Below, in pieces: positions 10,416 to 21,337 of a stretch of DNA of 64,000 bases. Position numbers and translations under genes: made by a program. This DNA is from Symsagittifera roscoffensis (taxonomy: Eukaryota; Xenacoelomorpha; Acoela; Convolutidae), in assembly GCF_963678635.1 (NCBI RefSeq), contig NC_087062.1:22663870-22727869 (forward strand), given 5' to 3'. The notes under the pieces were generated by a model that did no database searches, was not told the DNA's origin, and saw nothing but the letters and a program-made list of their open reading frames with translations. Position 1 is the first letter of the stretch; every line of letters begins with the position of its first letter.

Positions 10416-12377
10416 TTGATTCTCGAGAAAACACCGGAAATAATAAGTGTGCCACGCTCAAGTAAAAGAGTAGAACTAAAAATGGGTAACGGAAACGGCA
10501 TGTTGACCACGAATCTGGGAGTGGTGTTGAAATTGCTCAGGCCATCCTGGTGTCCACATCCCCATGCGAGCCTGATCGAGGAAGTCACTGAGCGAGTGAG
10601 ATTGGCGCCGACAGAGGATGAAGGTTTGGCGACCTTGAGTATAGTAAATAGACTGATCCTGCCTCATATGAAGGCGTCAAGTGAGATGACGAGTGGAACA
10701 GGGTCGGTAAAGAAGATGGAGCCGGGCAGTTGTCTTGACTCGACGTGTGGGAATGGCGAGCACACCTGTGATGGACGATCATGCGTCAGGATACAGTCTT
10801 GTCAGAAAGAAGACCTAGTCACCTGGTTTGAAGATATCACCGAAAGGGAGAAAAGTGAGATACAGATAGTGGCTGAGTGTTACGCGAGTACCACTGTGAA
10901 CCTATCGACAGCTCTGGGATTCTTCTCAAGAATGGGTAGTCTCCAGTCACTGGAGAGGCTAGAGTCAGAACACCACTTGGTGACCGCGTTGAGCGTGGAG
11001 TCAGGGCCCGGAGTGTTGCAAGTGACCCAGAAACACATCAAGAGTTGGAAGGTTGGACTCGAAGCGGAGATGGGATTTCCCATGAGCGAAGCCTATGGAC
11101 TGCCTCTAAATGCGAAGTCCCTAGTGGGGTCAGTGATGGCCAACCTATGTGGCAGCCACTATCCATTACACATGGCGATGGTAGAAGTTTCCAGCCAGAG
11201 GGTATTGATAGACAAAGCCTTCTCAGTGCCCAAATGTGTAAGACTGGCTCGGATGTCACATCATTTACACAAGCTGTTGAGGAAGATCCGAGGAACAGTG
11301 CCGAAAGAACAAAGGAACGACTTGAGTGAAATCTGGGGTGAAGAACTTCTAGGCTTGGAGAGCAAAAACACAAGTGACCACGAGAGACAAAACGTGATTG
11401 GGAAACCCATGGTAGGTGCCCCAAACTTGGAAGAAGTCGACGTGATACACGAGAAGATGATGGAACTTGAGCCTCTCCTAGAAGCCTCGGGAGAACGCAA
11501 TCTTAGGAGCATCGACCTCACACACGGATTGTCCATGCCACTGTCTGGCGCAGACAGTGTGGTACCCAGACCAAGCCAATTTGTGCCTGATCTGGGATGT
11601 AGAAGAAATCAGGTCGTTGGGACTAACCGAGCATCAACAAAACGTGACCATCTTGGTGGTGAGCACAATGCTGGCTCTACGATGGATGGAAGAAAACATA
11701 GCAAAGTATCGGGAATCGAAGATGCCAACAGCAGAGTCGATTCACGCGATAGATTACAGCAGGAGACTTGAGTTGTTCGAGACCGCATGCAAGGTATTTG
11801 CCATACCAATGGAGGTCAGACACATATGGAGCCGCTTGAGATTCTTTCCTTGGTTTCGCGCGACGTTAACATCCTGGTTATATGTGGTGACGAAGGATCA
11901 CGTGAGGAAACATCAAAAAGAATATCGACAATTCCAGGCCGAGATAGGACCAGATGCCTTCAAGAGACCTCTGCTGACCCATCGAAATGCAATCACGACG
12001 GGTGGAAAAGAGTGGGTAGAGTATCCAGAGACAACCCTAAAGCGAGGGAGTCGATACTGGAGGAGGACCTGGCGAAGAATGTAAGCATGAGTCTTCACAA
12101 TTCCTTCTGTTTGAACCGGGAGTCGAAGGTGAAGAGCTTACCGAATCAAGTGAAGAGATTGCAAGAGCAAAGGGAGTGGATGCGATCCTATGAACAGCTG
12201 AAGGCCTGGGCGGAGATTGTGATCAGCTCCGATGACGAAGAGGCACATTGGAACAGATCACAGTGTCAAAAATATCTGTGTCGGGTACCTCGAGGGCGAA
12301 GAACAAGAGGTGAGCCGGTGGCTCAAAAGGAAAATTCCAGAGTCTTGAGTCTTGAGAGGGAGGGGGCTCGAGCGTGA
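10416..12377 (+). pseudogene. Second frame: C-terminal section with Cys-rich patch
   Basis: Frame 3 to about 11580, then frame 1 (11557-12084), then frame 3 again to the stop at 12375-12377. It starts with LRPSWCPHPHASLIEEVTERV. At about 10734-10800 is a Cys-rich patch (CLDSTCGNGEHTCDGRSC) with five cysteines and a histidine, possibly metal- or disulfide-bonded. Then come AECYASTTVNLSTALGFFSRM, SVMANLCGSHYPLH, and a helical end with FETACKVFAIPMEVRHIW and RFFPWFRATLTSWL. The extreme C-terminus has an acidic SSDDEE motif. Copies B (minus strand) and D carry the same blocks. No known family is recognised. Confidence 0.65.
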
Positions 12378-12750
12378 ACTCGGATGAAATCTGGGTTCAC
12401 GAAAAAGAAATTTTAACAAATAAGATATTGTTATTTATATGCTAGATCTATTATATAAATCAAAATGCTGCATGACAATTTCCTGATTGAATAGGACAAA
12501 AGAAATTTTAAATTACCAGCTTAAAAAGCGAGAATTCATAGGTGCAGGTGTGTGCAGCTTTTGATTGCCGTTTAGCGATAGTGTGAAAATTTTATACGGT
12601 CGTGAATTTTGGAAGGTAGATAAACTTAAGTCTGCTGCAAACTTCTGTAAATGACCACTGGCACTGTATCTTGAGTGACACTCGGGCTTCTGGGGATTCA
12701 CTGACAGAGACAGCACGCGATGAGGACATCGATTTTGAGTCCGGGGAGTA
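12378..12750 (+). other. 3' untranslated region and polypurine tract of copy A
   Basis: AT-rich and non-coding. It ends in the purine-rich GTCCGGGGAGTA directly before the LTR, the expected position for the plus-strand primer. Matching sequence precedes the LTRs of B, C and D. Confidence 0.8.
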
Positions 12751-12967
12751 TGTGCCAGTCGGTCATATCTGGAAGTTTGACCTTGAGAGACACGAAAATA
12801 TGTAATTTTGGAGTGAAATTTTGATTTTCAAAATTTCGAATGGAGCCTGTCATGCTCAGTTTTCTCGTACCAACTGAAAACAAAAAGTGAAAAAAGAACG
12901 ACCGAATTGACAATTGGGGGAAAATTCTCAAGAAAACAGCAGGAAATTGCTATTCGCAATTTCCCGA

Positions 12968-12974
12968 TATAAAA
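12968..12974 (+). promoter_or_regulatory. TATA box of LTR A
   Basis: TATAAAA about 217 bases into the LTR, with AATAAA 383 bases downstream. This is the usual U3-R layout. It is inferred from position only. Confidence 0.5.
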
Positions 12975-13350
12975 TAATACACGAGTAGAGCTGTCTTATC
13001 CCAAAATAGGAGGAGAGATAATAAAAAAGAAGAGAGAACAACTATTCGAAACGAACTAGAGTGAGCCTTCAATGGAAAGGTGGACAGCTTGAGTGTCCCA
13101 ATGGTTCATACAAAAACTCCAATTCTAGAGCCAGAACTTACTTCTGTTATCAAAACTGATTAGTATTAAACTTATCTAGTTATATTATCTAATTCTCGAG
13201 TTGCTTACCAATTTAATTACTCCTTGTACTCGAGTGCATCAACATGTGAGTCCCTAATTTAATCTTCTCAAGTGTGTTTTATGATTGTTATGTTGAGATA
13301 AGGCGAGTTTTAGGTTGATCCATCTGAAATGGATCAAAGTTCCCCTGTCC

Positions 13351-13356
13351 AATAAA
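13351..13356 (+). terminator. Polyadenylation signal in LTR A
   Basis: AATAAA in the context CCAATAAAAAG. The same motif occurs in the other LTR copies (for example in CCAATAAAAAAC at 49088-49099). Confidence 0.55.
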
Positions 13357-13645
13357 AAGTAACTTAACGGATTGTTCCGACCCTGTTTTTAACGGCGTTC
13401 GTGTATTTTGGGTATTTCGAGACCTAAGAAGGGGGACGTTCTTATTTTCTAGAGTGGGGGGATAATTTGGTAGTAGCCTTTAAGCTGTAACGGGTTCTAG
13501 TCCCATGTCGCAAGCGAACCGAATTGGCTCCGACCGTTCTTGAGGTGGAAAAACACAAGAGATAGTGTCCCTGACTCTTGAGCCAATGGTTATAGGGCCT
13601 ATTTCTCTTAAGCATCATATGTGACCGAAGTAGGCGACTGTTACA

Positions 13646-14351
13646 CTCTAGAAAATAAGAACGTCCCCATACTTAGGTCTCAAAATACCCAAAATACACG
13701 AACGCCGTTAAAAATAGGGTCGGAACAATCCGTTAAGTTACTTTTTATTGGACAGTGGAACTTTGATCCATTTCAGATGGATCAACCTAAAACTCGCCTT
13801 ACCTCAACATACTTATCATAAAATACACTCGGGAAAACTAAATTAGGTACTTACATAGCAGCACACTTGAGAATCAGAGTAATTAAGCTAATTAGTAACT
13901 CTAGCATAAATATAAATGAATATAACTCGAGAAGTTTTCTATCAATGAGTTCCAATCGAAGGAATTGAGTTTTAACTTGAGAATATAGTTTTCGGTTTGA
14001 ACCATTGGGAGACTTCAGTTGTCTACCTTTCCATTGAAGGTTCACCCTGGTTCAGCTGAATTTCGATCTTCTTTCGTAATCACTCTGTCTCCTATATCAA
14101 GATAGGACAGCTCTACACTCGTGTTTTTATTACTATCTCGGAAATTGCAAATAGCAATTTCCCGCTGTTTTTTCTGTCACTTTCCCGCTATTGCGATTCG
14201 GTCGTTCTGATTTTTTTTGATGTTTTCAGTTGTCGCGAGAAAACTGAGCATGACAGGCTCAATTCGAATTTTTGAAAAATTAAACTTCATCCCAAAACCA
14301 CGTATTTCGTATTCCTCAAGGTCAAACTTCCAGATATGACCGACTGGCACA
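13646..14351 (-). repeat. Truncated 3' LTR of copy B
   Basis: Starts TGTGCCAGTCGG at 14351 (minus strand) and matches the 5' LTR of B until ATTTTCTAGAGT, where copy A's LTR end begins. The last 190 or so LTR bases are absent. Copy A probably inserted here and displaced them to beyond the left edge. Confidence 0.88.
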
Positions 14352-14792
14352 TACCCCCGGACTCAAGATCGATGTCCTCATTGCGTGCTGTTGTCTGTCA
14401 GTGAATCCCCAGAAACCCGAGTGTTGCTCAAGGTACAGTGCCAGTGGTCATTTACAGAAGTTTGCAGCAGACTTAAGTTTATCAACAATCCAAAATTCAC
14501 AACCATGCAAAATTTTCACACTATCGCTAAACAGCAATCAAAATCTGCACACACCTGCACCATTGAATTTGCGCTTTTTTAGCTAGTAATTTAAAATTTC
14601 TTTTGTCCTATTTTTTCAGGAAATTGTCATACAGCATTTTGATTTATATAATAGATTTAACATATTAATAACAATATCTCATTTGTTAAAATTTCTTTTT
14701 CGTGAACCCAGATTTAATCCAAGTTTACCCTCGAGCCCCTTTCCATCCCTCTCAAGACTCAAGACTCTAGAATTTCCCATTGAACCACCTGC
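14352..14792 (-). other. 3' untranslated region and polypurine tract of copy B
   Basis: Homologous to 12378-12750 of copy A. A purine-rich CCGGGGGTA tract abuts the LTR. No gene seen. Confidence 0.75.
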
Positions 14793-16582
14793 TCATCTCG
14801 CGTTCTTCGCCTTCGAGGTACCAGACCCAGACGTATTTGACACCGTAATCTGCTTCAACAGTGCCTCTTCATCATCGGAGCTAATCACGATCTCTTCCCA
14901 GGCTTTCAGCTGTTCATAGGACCGCATCCATTCCCTTTGCTCCTGCAATCTCTTTGCTTGGTTGGGCAAACTCTTCACCCTCGACTCTCGGTTCAAACAG
15001 AAGGAATTGTGCAGACTCAGGCTCACGTTCTTCGCCAAGTCTTCCTCCAGTATCGACTCTCTCGCCTTGGTATTGTTTCTTGACACCCTACCAACTCTTT
15101 TCCACCCCGTCGTGATCGCTTTTTGTTGGGTCAGCAGAGGTCTCTTGAAAGCTTCCGGTCTTATCTCGGCCAGGAACTGTCGATATTCCTTTTGATATTT
15201 CTTCATGTGATCCTTCGTTACCATGTACAACCAGGATGTCAACGTCGCTCGAAACCAAGGAAAGAACCTTATGCGGCTCCATACGTGTCTGACCTCCATT
15301 GGTATGGCGAATACTTTGCATGCAGTCTCAAACAACTCAAGTTTCCTGCTGTAATCTATCGCGTATATCGACTCCGCCTTTGGCGTCTTCGACTCCCGAT
15401 ACTTCGTTACATTTTCCTCAATTCATCGTAGAGCCAGCATCGTGCTAACCACCAAGATAGTCACCTTCTGCTGATGACCGGGAAGTCCTATCGACCGAAT
15501 TGCTTCCACATCCCATACCAGGAAGAGGTTTGCGTGATCCGGATACCACACCGTTTGTGCCAGACAGTGGCATGGACATTCCCCATGTGTGAGGTCGATA
15601 CTCCTAAGGTTGCGCTCTCCCGAGGCTTCTAGGAGAGGTTCAAGTTCCATCATCTTCTCGTGTAATCGCATCGTTCTCCTCCATATTTGGAGCACCACCC
15701 ATAGGTTTCCCGATCACGTTTTGTCTCTCGTGGTCACTTGTGTTTTCACTTTCCAAACCCAGAAGTTCTTCCCCCCAGATTTCACTCAAGTCATCCCTCT
15801 GTTCTCTCGGCACTGTTCCTCGGATTTTCCTCAACAACCTGTGTGAGTGATGCGACATCCGAGCCAGTCTTACACACTTGGGCACTAAGAAGGCCTTGTC
15901 TTTTAATACCCTTTGGCTGGATACCTCCACCATCGCAATGTGCAATGGGTAGTGGCTGCCGCATAGGTTGGCCATCACTGACCCCACTAAGGACTTCGCA
16001 TTTAGAGGCAGACCATAGGCTTCGCTCATAGGAAACCCCATTTCCGCTTCAAGTCCAACTTTCCAGCTTTTGATGTGTTTCTGGGTTACCTGCAACACTC
16101 CGGGCCTTGACTCCACGCTCAACGCGGTCACCAAGTGGTGTTCAGACTCTAGCCTCTCCAGAGACTGCAGACTGCACATTCTCGAGAAGAATCCCAGAGC
16201 TGTTGCTATATTCACCGTGGCACTCGCGTAACACTCAGCCACTATCTGTACTTCACTCTTCTCCCTCTCTGTGATATCTTCAAATCAAGTGACTAGATCT
16301 TCTTCTTGGAAGGACTGTATCCTAACGCATGACCGTCCATCACAGGTGTGCGTGCTCGCCATTTCCACACGTCGGATCAAGACAACTACCCGGCTCCATT
16401 TTCTTCACCGACCCTAGTTTACTCGTCGCTTCGCTTGAATCCTTCACCTGAGGCAAGATCAGCTTATGCACTATACTCAATGTTGCCAGATCTTCGTCCT
16501 CCGCCGGTGCTAACCTCACTCGCTTCGTGACTTCCTCGATCAGGCTCGCATGGGGATGTGGACACCAGAAAGGCCTTAGCAA
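14793..16582 (-). pseudogene. Copy B second frame: C-terminal section
   Basis: Minus-strand counterpart of 10540-12340 in copy A, in several broken pieces (16582-16340, 16242-15640, 15698-15423, 15335-14793). It keeps the Cys-rich patch (CLDPTCGNGEH), SVMANLCGSHYPLH, DLTHGECPCHCLAQ (broken in A), FETACKVFAIPMEVRHVW and RFFPWFRATLTSWL. Acidic SSDDEE lies near the end. Frameshifts lie near 16300, 15690 and 15400. Confidence 0.65.
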
Positions 16583-16649
16583 TTTTCACACCACTCCCAG
16601 ATTCGTGACTAACATGCCATTCCCGTTACCCATCTTCAGCTCGACTTTT

Positions 16650-17999
16650 TTACTTGAAAGCGGCACTCTTATCACCTCTGGCGTTTTCTCGAGAATCAAG
16701 CCCAAGCTCGGTCTCTCTCTCTCTCTCTACTGTGTCTATTTCCACTATCTTCTCTGTCCAAAACTTTAGTAGCTCCGCTACCTCGTAGTTCCGGTGAGCG
16801 CCTCCAGCTTCCGAGTCCAGGAAAGGGTTGTACGCCATCCCCATCACTCCAGACACGTACTGATATTCTCCCTTCTTATTGGGTTTCAAGTACTCTCCTG
16901 ACGAGGCCAATTTACGGTGTACGTCGTGTCCCTCCTCAAAATTCTTGTTGTAGAATCTCCGTATCTCGTCTAACTTTCTGTGGCTCTCTAGAGACTGCCT
17001 CGAACCATCCTCCTTCTCTATCCCAGTACTCTGGTATACATTCAAGATGACTGCTGAGATTCTCCTTTCCACTGCCTTACTCCCGATTGCTCTTTGTTGA
17101 CATGCTAGAATGGTGCTGTCAGTCATCACCGACATTATCCACCTCAAGAAAGAAGTAGCGTCTTTCCTCCTTGCCAGGCCCAAGCCTGAGTTATCCCTAG
17201 CAATGTGTTGCATCAATGTCTGATATATCTCTAGACTTTTTCCACCCAGTTTCAACTTGTCATGCGAGGTCAGCGTTTCTAATTCTATTCCCACCAGCCT
17301 CCACGCGAACATCAATTGTCCCGCTGTTCTGACAAAGGGATTCGCCATCAACGGCGACGCCGATGAGGATGTCCTCATCGCTTCTTCGAAATGATCCCTC
17401 AACAAGTTCTGCCAAGTTCGCTTCAGTTGGCTCCCCATTTCTAATTGGTTAATCTCAGCCTTCTGCTGGGTAGCCCAGTTGCGTCGCTTGCGTGACACTC
17501 CACTGTCGAGTTTCTTTAGGCAACCTTCCAGTTCCTTCAATGTTTCCAGGGCCACCCACCACGGCCGGGAGGTGTTCCTCGTTTTATTCTTCTCAAGAGG
17601 ATCACTAGTTACTTGATTCCCAGTGGCCTGGTGTTCATTTGAGACCCATTCTTTGCCACCGTCTACTTCCCATGTCTGCCCGCTCGTCGAACCTCGTTTC
17701 ATTTTTGTCCTCTGGGGCCTGAAGTCTTCTTCCGTTGTCGGGTTGGTGGAAACCTCCAGCTCTCTTTCTACCTCGAGCAATTTCCTTGGTTCGTAGCTAC
17801 TCTTATAGGCTGCTGTCTTCCACCGTTCCAGAACCATGGGAGCCGCCTCTCTCAGGTTTTTCTCTGAGACTGCGTCCGCTGAAGGACTACCCAACCCTTC
17901 AAACTCTCTCTTTCTCTTGCGAGACTTTACGTCTTTACTTGGGGGCGTTGCCGTTGTCATCACTGATTCGACCTCTTTGTCTCCATCCAACCCTTCCAA
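16650..17999 (-). CDS. Copy B second frame: intact 449-residue block of unknown function
   Basis: The longest unbroken stretch of the second frame in the window. It begins with MEGLDGDKEVESVM and a basic patch KSRKRKR (possible nuclear localisation). It continues through RPWWVALETLKELEGCLKKLD, FVRTAGQLMFAWRLVGIEL, LARRKDATSFLRWIMSVM and YVSGVMGMAYNPFL. It ends artificially after a GA-dinucleotide run at about 16718-16735 that throws the frame. The Met at 17999 lies inside the longer polyprotein and is not known to be a real start. Copy A has the same block with two stops, and copy D has it in pieces at 45325-46498. Confidence 0.6.
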   Translation of the reverse strand: MEGLDGDKEVESVMTTATPPSKDVKSRKRKREFEGLGSPSADAVSEKNLREAAPMVLERWKTAAYKSSYEPRKLLEVERELEVSTNPTTEEDFRPQRTKMKRGSTSGQTWEVDGGKEWVSNEHQATGNQVTSDPLEKNKTRNTSRPWWVALETLKELEGCLKKLDSGVSRKRRNWATQQKAEINQLEMGSQLKRTWQNLLRDHFEEAMRTSSSASPLMANPFVRTAGQLMFAWRLVGIELETLTSHDKLKLGGKSLEIYQTLMQHIARDNSGLGLARRKDATSFLRWIMSVMTDSTILACQQRAIGSKAVERRISAVILNVYQSTGIEKEDGSRQSLESHRKLDEIRRFYNKNFEEGHDVHRKLASSGEYLKPNKKGEYQYVSGVMGMAYNPFLDSEAGGAHRNYEVAELLKFWTEKIVEIDTVERERETELGLDSRENARGDKSAAFK

Positions 18000-18293
18000 C
18001 TCTTGCCTCCCCCCTGCTCGAGCCTTAAGGATATTAGTACTTTTAATTATATTACTAGTCTCAACTTTATCCCCCTTACACCTTCAATTATTTTATTGAC
18101 AGTATTTTGTTTCAGAGTAGGGCTGTCTTTACACTCGTCTTCTTTGGTCTTCAAGGGCACCTTTCTCAATTCGAACATCTTGCTCAGCAGCTCTCCTCTT
18201 GCTTTTTCATGCAGACCTGTCCCCATGTCGGCCTCCAGTCTTGATGGGAACAGGTCGAATTGGTTGTGGATGTCATTGGAACAGGTCGAATTT
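18000..18293 (-). other. Internal deletion junction of copy B
   Basis: On the minus strand, integrase-linker sequence changes at about 18240-18290 to sequence matching copy A bases 8920-9130. This removes the equivalent of about 8 kb (integrase core, macro, SGNH and helical domains). GGAACAGGTCGAATT occurs twice at the junction (18247 and 18280). Confidence 0.75.
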
Positions 18294-19013
18294 CCCCAGT
18301 GTTGTGGATGTCATCCTTCAGATTTAAGCATATTATCCTCTTCAAGATCTTCATATCATCTTCTGGCACCAGATTTGTTCTGACATTTGAGTTGCATGAT
18401 AGTTCCCTGAATGGCTTCCTCGATACCGCACTAGTGCGATCTGAATAACACTTCCGTCTGATACAATTGTGGTAATATGATGAGGTTGTGCTTGTGTAAT
18501 ACTTTCTCCTCATCTTTTCTCTTGCACGCTACCACCCCATCAGCTGTGTGATAGAGTAAATCTTTTTTTTTCTTTGTAGAACTGGCTCAAGATCTTGTAG
18601 CTGTCCTCCTCGAGTTCCCCTTTCTCCTTGGACCCCGTCCGGATCCATGTGGAGAGGCTACTTGTCATCTTGTCATTCTTTTGGGCCCTTATCAGGTCCG
18701 ACAGCCTATATCTCGCTTTGACATGTTCCTTTAGTGCCATGATCTGTCCATTCATTTCCCCAGGGTTGTGGATGTCATCCTTCAGCTTTACGAATATTAT
18801 CCTCTTCACGATCTTCATATCATCTTCTGGCACCAGTTTTGTTCTGACATTTGAGTTGCATGATAGTTCCCTGAATGGTTTCCTCGATACCGCAATTTTC
18901 TCAAGTTCTTCACCTCCTTGTACTTCTAGTTCATCCGAGTTGTACATTCCTGAGGATCTGTTTGTAGCTCCCTGTCGCGGTGTCTCATCTTCTCCTCTGC
19001 CAGTATCATGCAT
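18184..19013 (-). pseudogene. Copy B: pre-integrase region with an internal duplication
   Basis: Matches copy A bases 150-690: the acidic segment, SRKPFRELSCNSNVRT, LVPEDDMK, IHNPGEMNGQIMALKEHV and the start of the zinc-finger region. After about 18440 (minus-strand sense) the sequence returns to an earlier point. About 140 bases (18294-18432) repeat 18760-18896 with a few differences, and only then comes the deletion. No integrase core is left. Confidence 0.75.
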
Positions 19014-19117
19014 AGACTATCCTGATCATCGCTGCTCTTTTCCGAATCTTCATCCCATGCTTCACGCTCCCCGGACAATTTCTCTTATCCGGTTTCTTCT
19101 TCCTCCGTGGACGTGGA

Positions 19118-19708
19118 CTACTCCCCGGACTCTTGACCTAGTCCCAGGTGTTCAGCTTCTTCCTTAAACGCCACTTTCTTCTTCCTAACTTGAGTTCGCT
19201 CAAGTAGGTTATCAAGGATTTTGTCGACCAGTGACCGCACGATCTTTTTGCCACCAGTAATGCTTCCTCTTAAAGGGTCTGCGTTGCCAACTGTTTCATT
19301 ACTTCGCAGTATCGTGACTTCCGGTTCCTCCCTACCCTTTCCTTCGTTCACGGGTTTATCATCTGCCAGTTTCTCAAGTAATCTCCACAAGTCTTCATCT
19401 ACCTGAGTATCTCCCGTTTCCACCTGGTTGAGATCATAATCTTTTGCCTTGAGCGTCTCTCTCACAATTTTTGACCTGAGCATAATCTCTATCCGCATCC
19501 CTCGGTTCTTCTTCAAGATTGTTTTCTTTGGAGGCTCTTCTGGTAATTCGGGATAATCTTCTATCGGTTTGCCTGACTTGTCTAGCCATCTCGTGAGTGG
19601 AAGACTGTCATATGTTTCTTTGTCCATGAAGGAGAAACCATCTTTAATTTCGGGCCTGTCCGCCTCCCTCTGTTCCTGTCTTTCGTAGAAATCCGTCTTC
19701 TTACTCAA
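19118..19708 (-). pseudogene. Copy B Pol: RNase H-integrase linker
   Basis: About 190 residues between RNase H and integrase: KKTDFYERQEQREADRP, DKETYDSLPLTRWLDK, PKKTILKKNRGMRIEIML, then acidic and basic stretches ending EEAEHLGLGQESGE. Copy D has the same region intact (40405-41451). The family is unrecognised. Typical Ty3/gypsy elements have a much shorter connection here. Confidence 0.6.
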
Positions 19709-19769
19709 GCTATCGGCGTTCTGATGTTTGTTCTATGCTCAATTATCATGTTGTATCCATCCAAGCGAA

Positions 19770-20351
19770 CTATCCATCTCCCAATGTAGCTCTGGTCCAT
19801 CGAGTACGTCTCCAGCTGAGTGCTTTGTTGTCGACCCGCAGCTTAAATGGCTCACTGCCTAAGTATGCTCTGTATTTCTCGACAAAAGTAACCACCGCGA
19901 ACATCTCTGCTTTCGGCGCCCCGTACTTCATTTCTGTATCACTCAAGACTTTGCTCCCGTATGCTATTGGTCTTAAGACTGTCTTCCCGTTCCATTCTTG
20001 TTCTTGATGGATAATTCCAGAAACCGCGACTACCGACGCGTCCGTATCCAACACGTACATCCCTTTTTCCGTTGGCATCCCTAACACCGGTGCCTCGCAC
20101 AACTCTTTCTTTATTCTCTGGAGTGATTCTTCTGCTGCGTTGTTCCATGTGAACTTTTTGCCTTTGTGTCTCATTAATTGGTGCATCGGGTATACCTTGT
20201 CTGCATAGACCTTGATGAATTCCCTGTAGTAGTTCGCAAAACCCAGGAAGCTCATCAACTGGTGTTCCGTTTTTGGCGATTTCCATGTTAGAACTGCTTC
20301 TACTGCATCGGGGTCCGGTCTGATGCCGTGCCGGTCCACCATCCTGCCCAA
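19770..20351 (-). pseudogene. Copy B Pol: RNase H
   Basis: Same frame as the RT upstream, separated by one TGA (20384-20386) where copy D has TCG. It starts with the RT connection (GRMVDRHGIRPDPDAVEAV, FLGFANYYREFIK). RNase H acidic residues are visible: DTDAS, KAEMFAVV and RVDNKALSW. The frame shifts at the end near 19815, where copy D reads SWLKTYSMNQ. The enzyme degrades the RNA strand during reverse transcription. Confidence 0.9.
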
Positions 20352-20384
20352 ATATTTTATCGAATCCTTGAGTTTCTCGCACTT

Positions 20385-21251
20385 TCATGGTTTACACTTC
20401 AGCCCCGACCTCTTCATACATGCAAACACCTTGTCCAGTCGCTCGATGTGGTCTTCTAGTGTGGGCGTCGCTATTACTAGGTCATCCACATAGCACATTA
20501 CCAGATTGACGTACTTCTTTGTCACACCTATCTGCGCATGTGCCATCAACCATTGAAATGTGGCTGTGGCATTGCAAAGACCAAACAGCATCCGTTTCCA
20601 TTGAAACAGCCCCAACTCGCAAGCGAACCCTGTCTTGTCCCTGTCGTGCTTCCTCAGCGGGACCTCCCAGAATGCCGAACCTATATCAAGAGTTGTAAAA
20701 AAATTTGCGTCACCTAACTTCGAGAGGCTCTCGTCAATCCTAGGTATGGGATAGATATCTTTCACCGTGACGGAGTTCAGATACCGAAAGTCACAGCAAA
20801 ACCTCAATTGGTTGCCTTTCTTTTTGGACATCACTACTCCACACGCCCACGGTGACTTGGATGGTTCTATCATGTCATACTCTAGTAATGTCTCTATTTC
20901 TTTCCTACATGCCTCTGATTTGTGGGGGGTCATGCGCCTCGCCCCCTCCCTATGTGGTACCGCATTCTCTTCAAGTTCTATTTCATGCTCAACAAAATTA
21001 CAGCACCCGACGTCTGCCTTATGTCTCGAAAAAACTTCCTCGTTCCGATCTAGTACGTCCTTGATGGCTTCGAGCTGTTCGTCCGTCAACTTGCCCCTTA
21101 AATGTTCGATCTCCGGCAGGACCGGTTTACCACTCTGCATTTCATCTAGTGTGGGCCGTTCCGGAAAATTCGAACAGCTCGATAGCCCATCGTCTGTCTC
21201 TGACTTAAGTGATTTCACAAGACCTGATGAACCAATCGTCTCAAGATACAA
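20385..21251 (-). pseudogene. Copy B Pol: reverse transcriptase
   Basis: 289 residues with the Ty3/gypsy RT motif series: EIETLLEYDMIEPSKSPWA, LRFCCDFRYLNSVT, YPIPRIDESLSKL, FTTLDIGSAFWEVPL (first catalytic Asp), the MLFGLCNATATFQWLM palm segment and CYVDDLVIATPTLEDH (YVDD active site). It ends at a premature TGA after LKCKP. The RNase H follows in the same frame. It copies element RNA into DNA in particles. It is the best RT in the window, since copy D lacks the first half. Confidence 0.92.
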
Positions 21252-21337
21252 ATTTTGTCCCTATGATTGGGAAAATCAACAACTTCATTTTGTTTTGAAT
21301 TTTCAGTCATTTCATATCAAGTTTTAACGAGTAAAGC

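Larger units (their letters stand above)
1..13645 (+). mobile_element. Giant Ty3/gypsy-type LTR retrotransposon, copy A (3' 13.6 kb)
   Basis: Seen in order: end of an RNase H-integrase linker, integrase, macro domain, a short non-coding gap, a second very long reading frame, a purine-rich tract and an 895-bp LTR. The 5' half (LTR, gag, protease, RT) lies left of the window. Copies B and D share the gene order and sequence, which fixes the family and the boundaries. Frameshifts and stops in both reading frames mark it as dead. The last LTR ends in GACTGTTACA, immediately followed by the truncated LTR of copy B in opposite orientation. That junction is expected if A inserted into B's 3' LTR (inference). 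It is the only copy here that keeps the macro-domain gene. Confidence 0.93.
12751..13645 (+). repeat. 3' LTR of copy A
   Basis: An 895-bp long terminal repeat, starting TGTGCCAGTC and ending GACTGTTACA (TG..CA ends). Boundaries are set by alignment with the LTRs at 23499-24391, 25288-26104 and 48491-49340. It contains a TATA box and an AATAAA. Confidence 0.92.

Noticed and set aside
14683-19406. Plus-strand open stretches across copy B
   Set aside because: They are the reverse side of the minus-strand retrotransposon frames; their translations match nothing, whereas the minus strand matches copies A and D.
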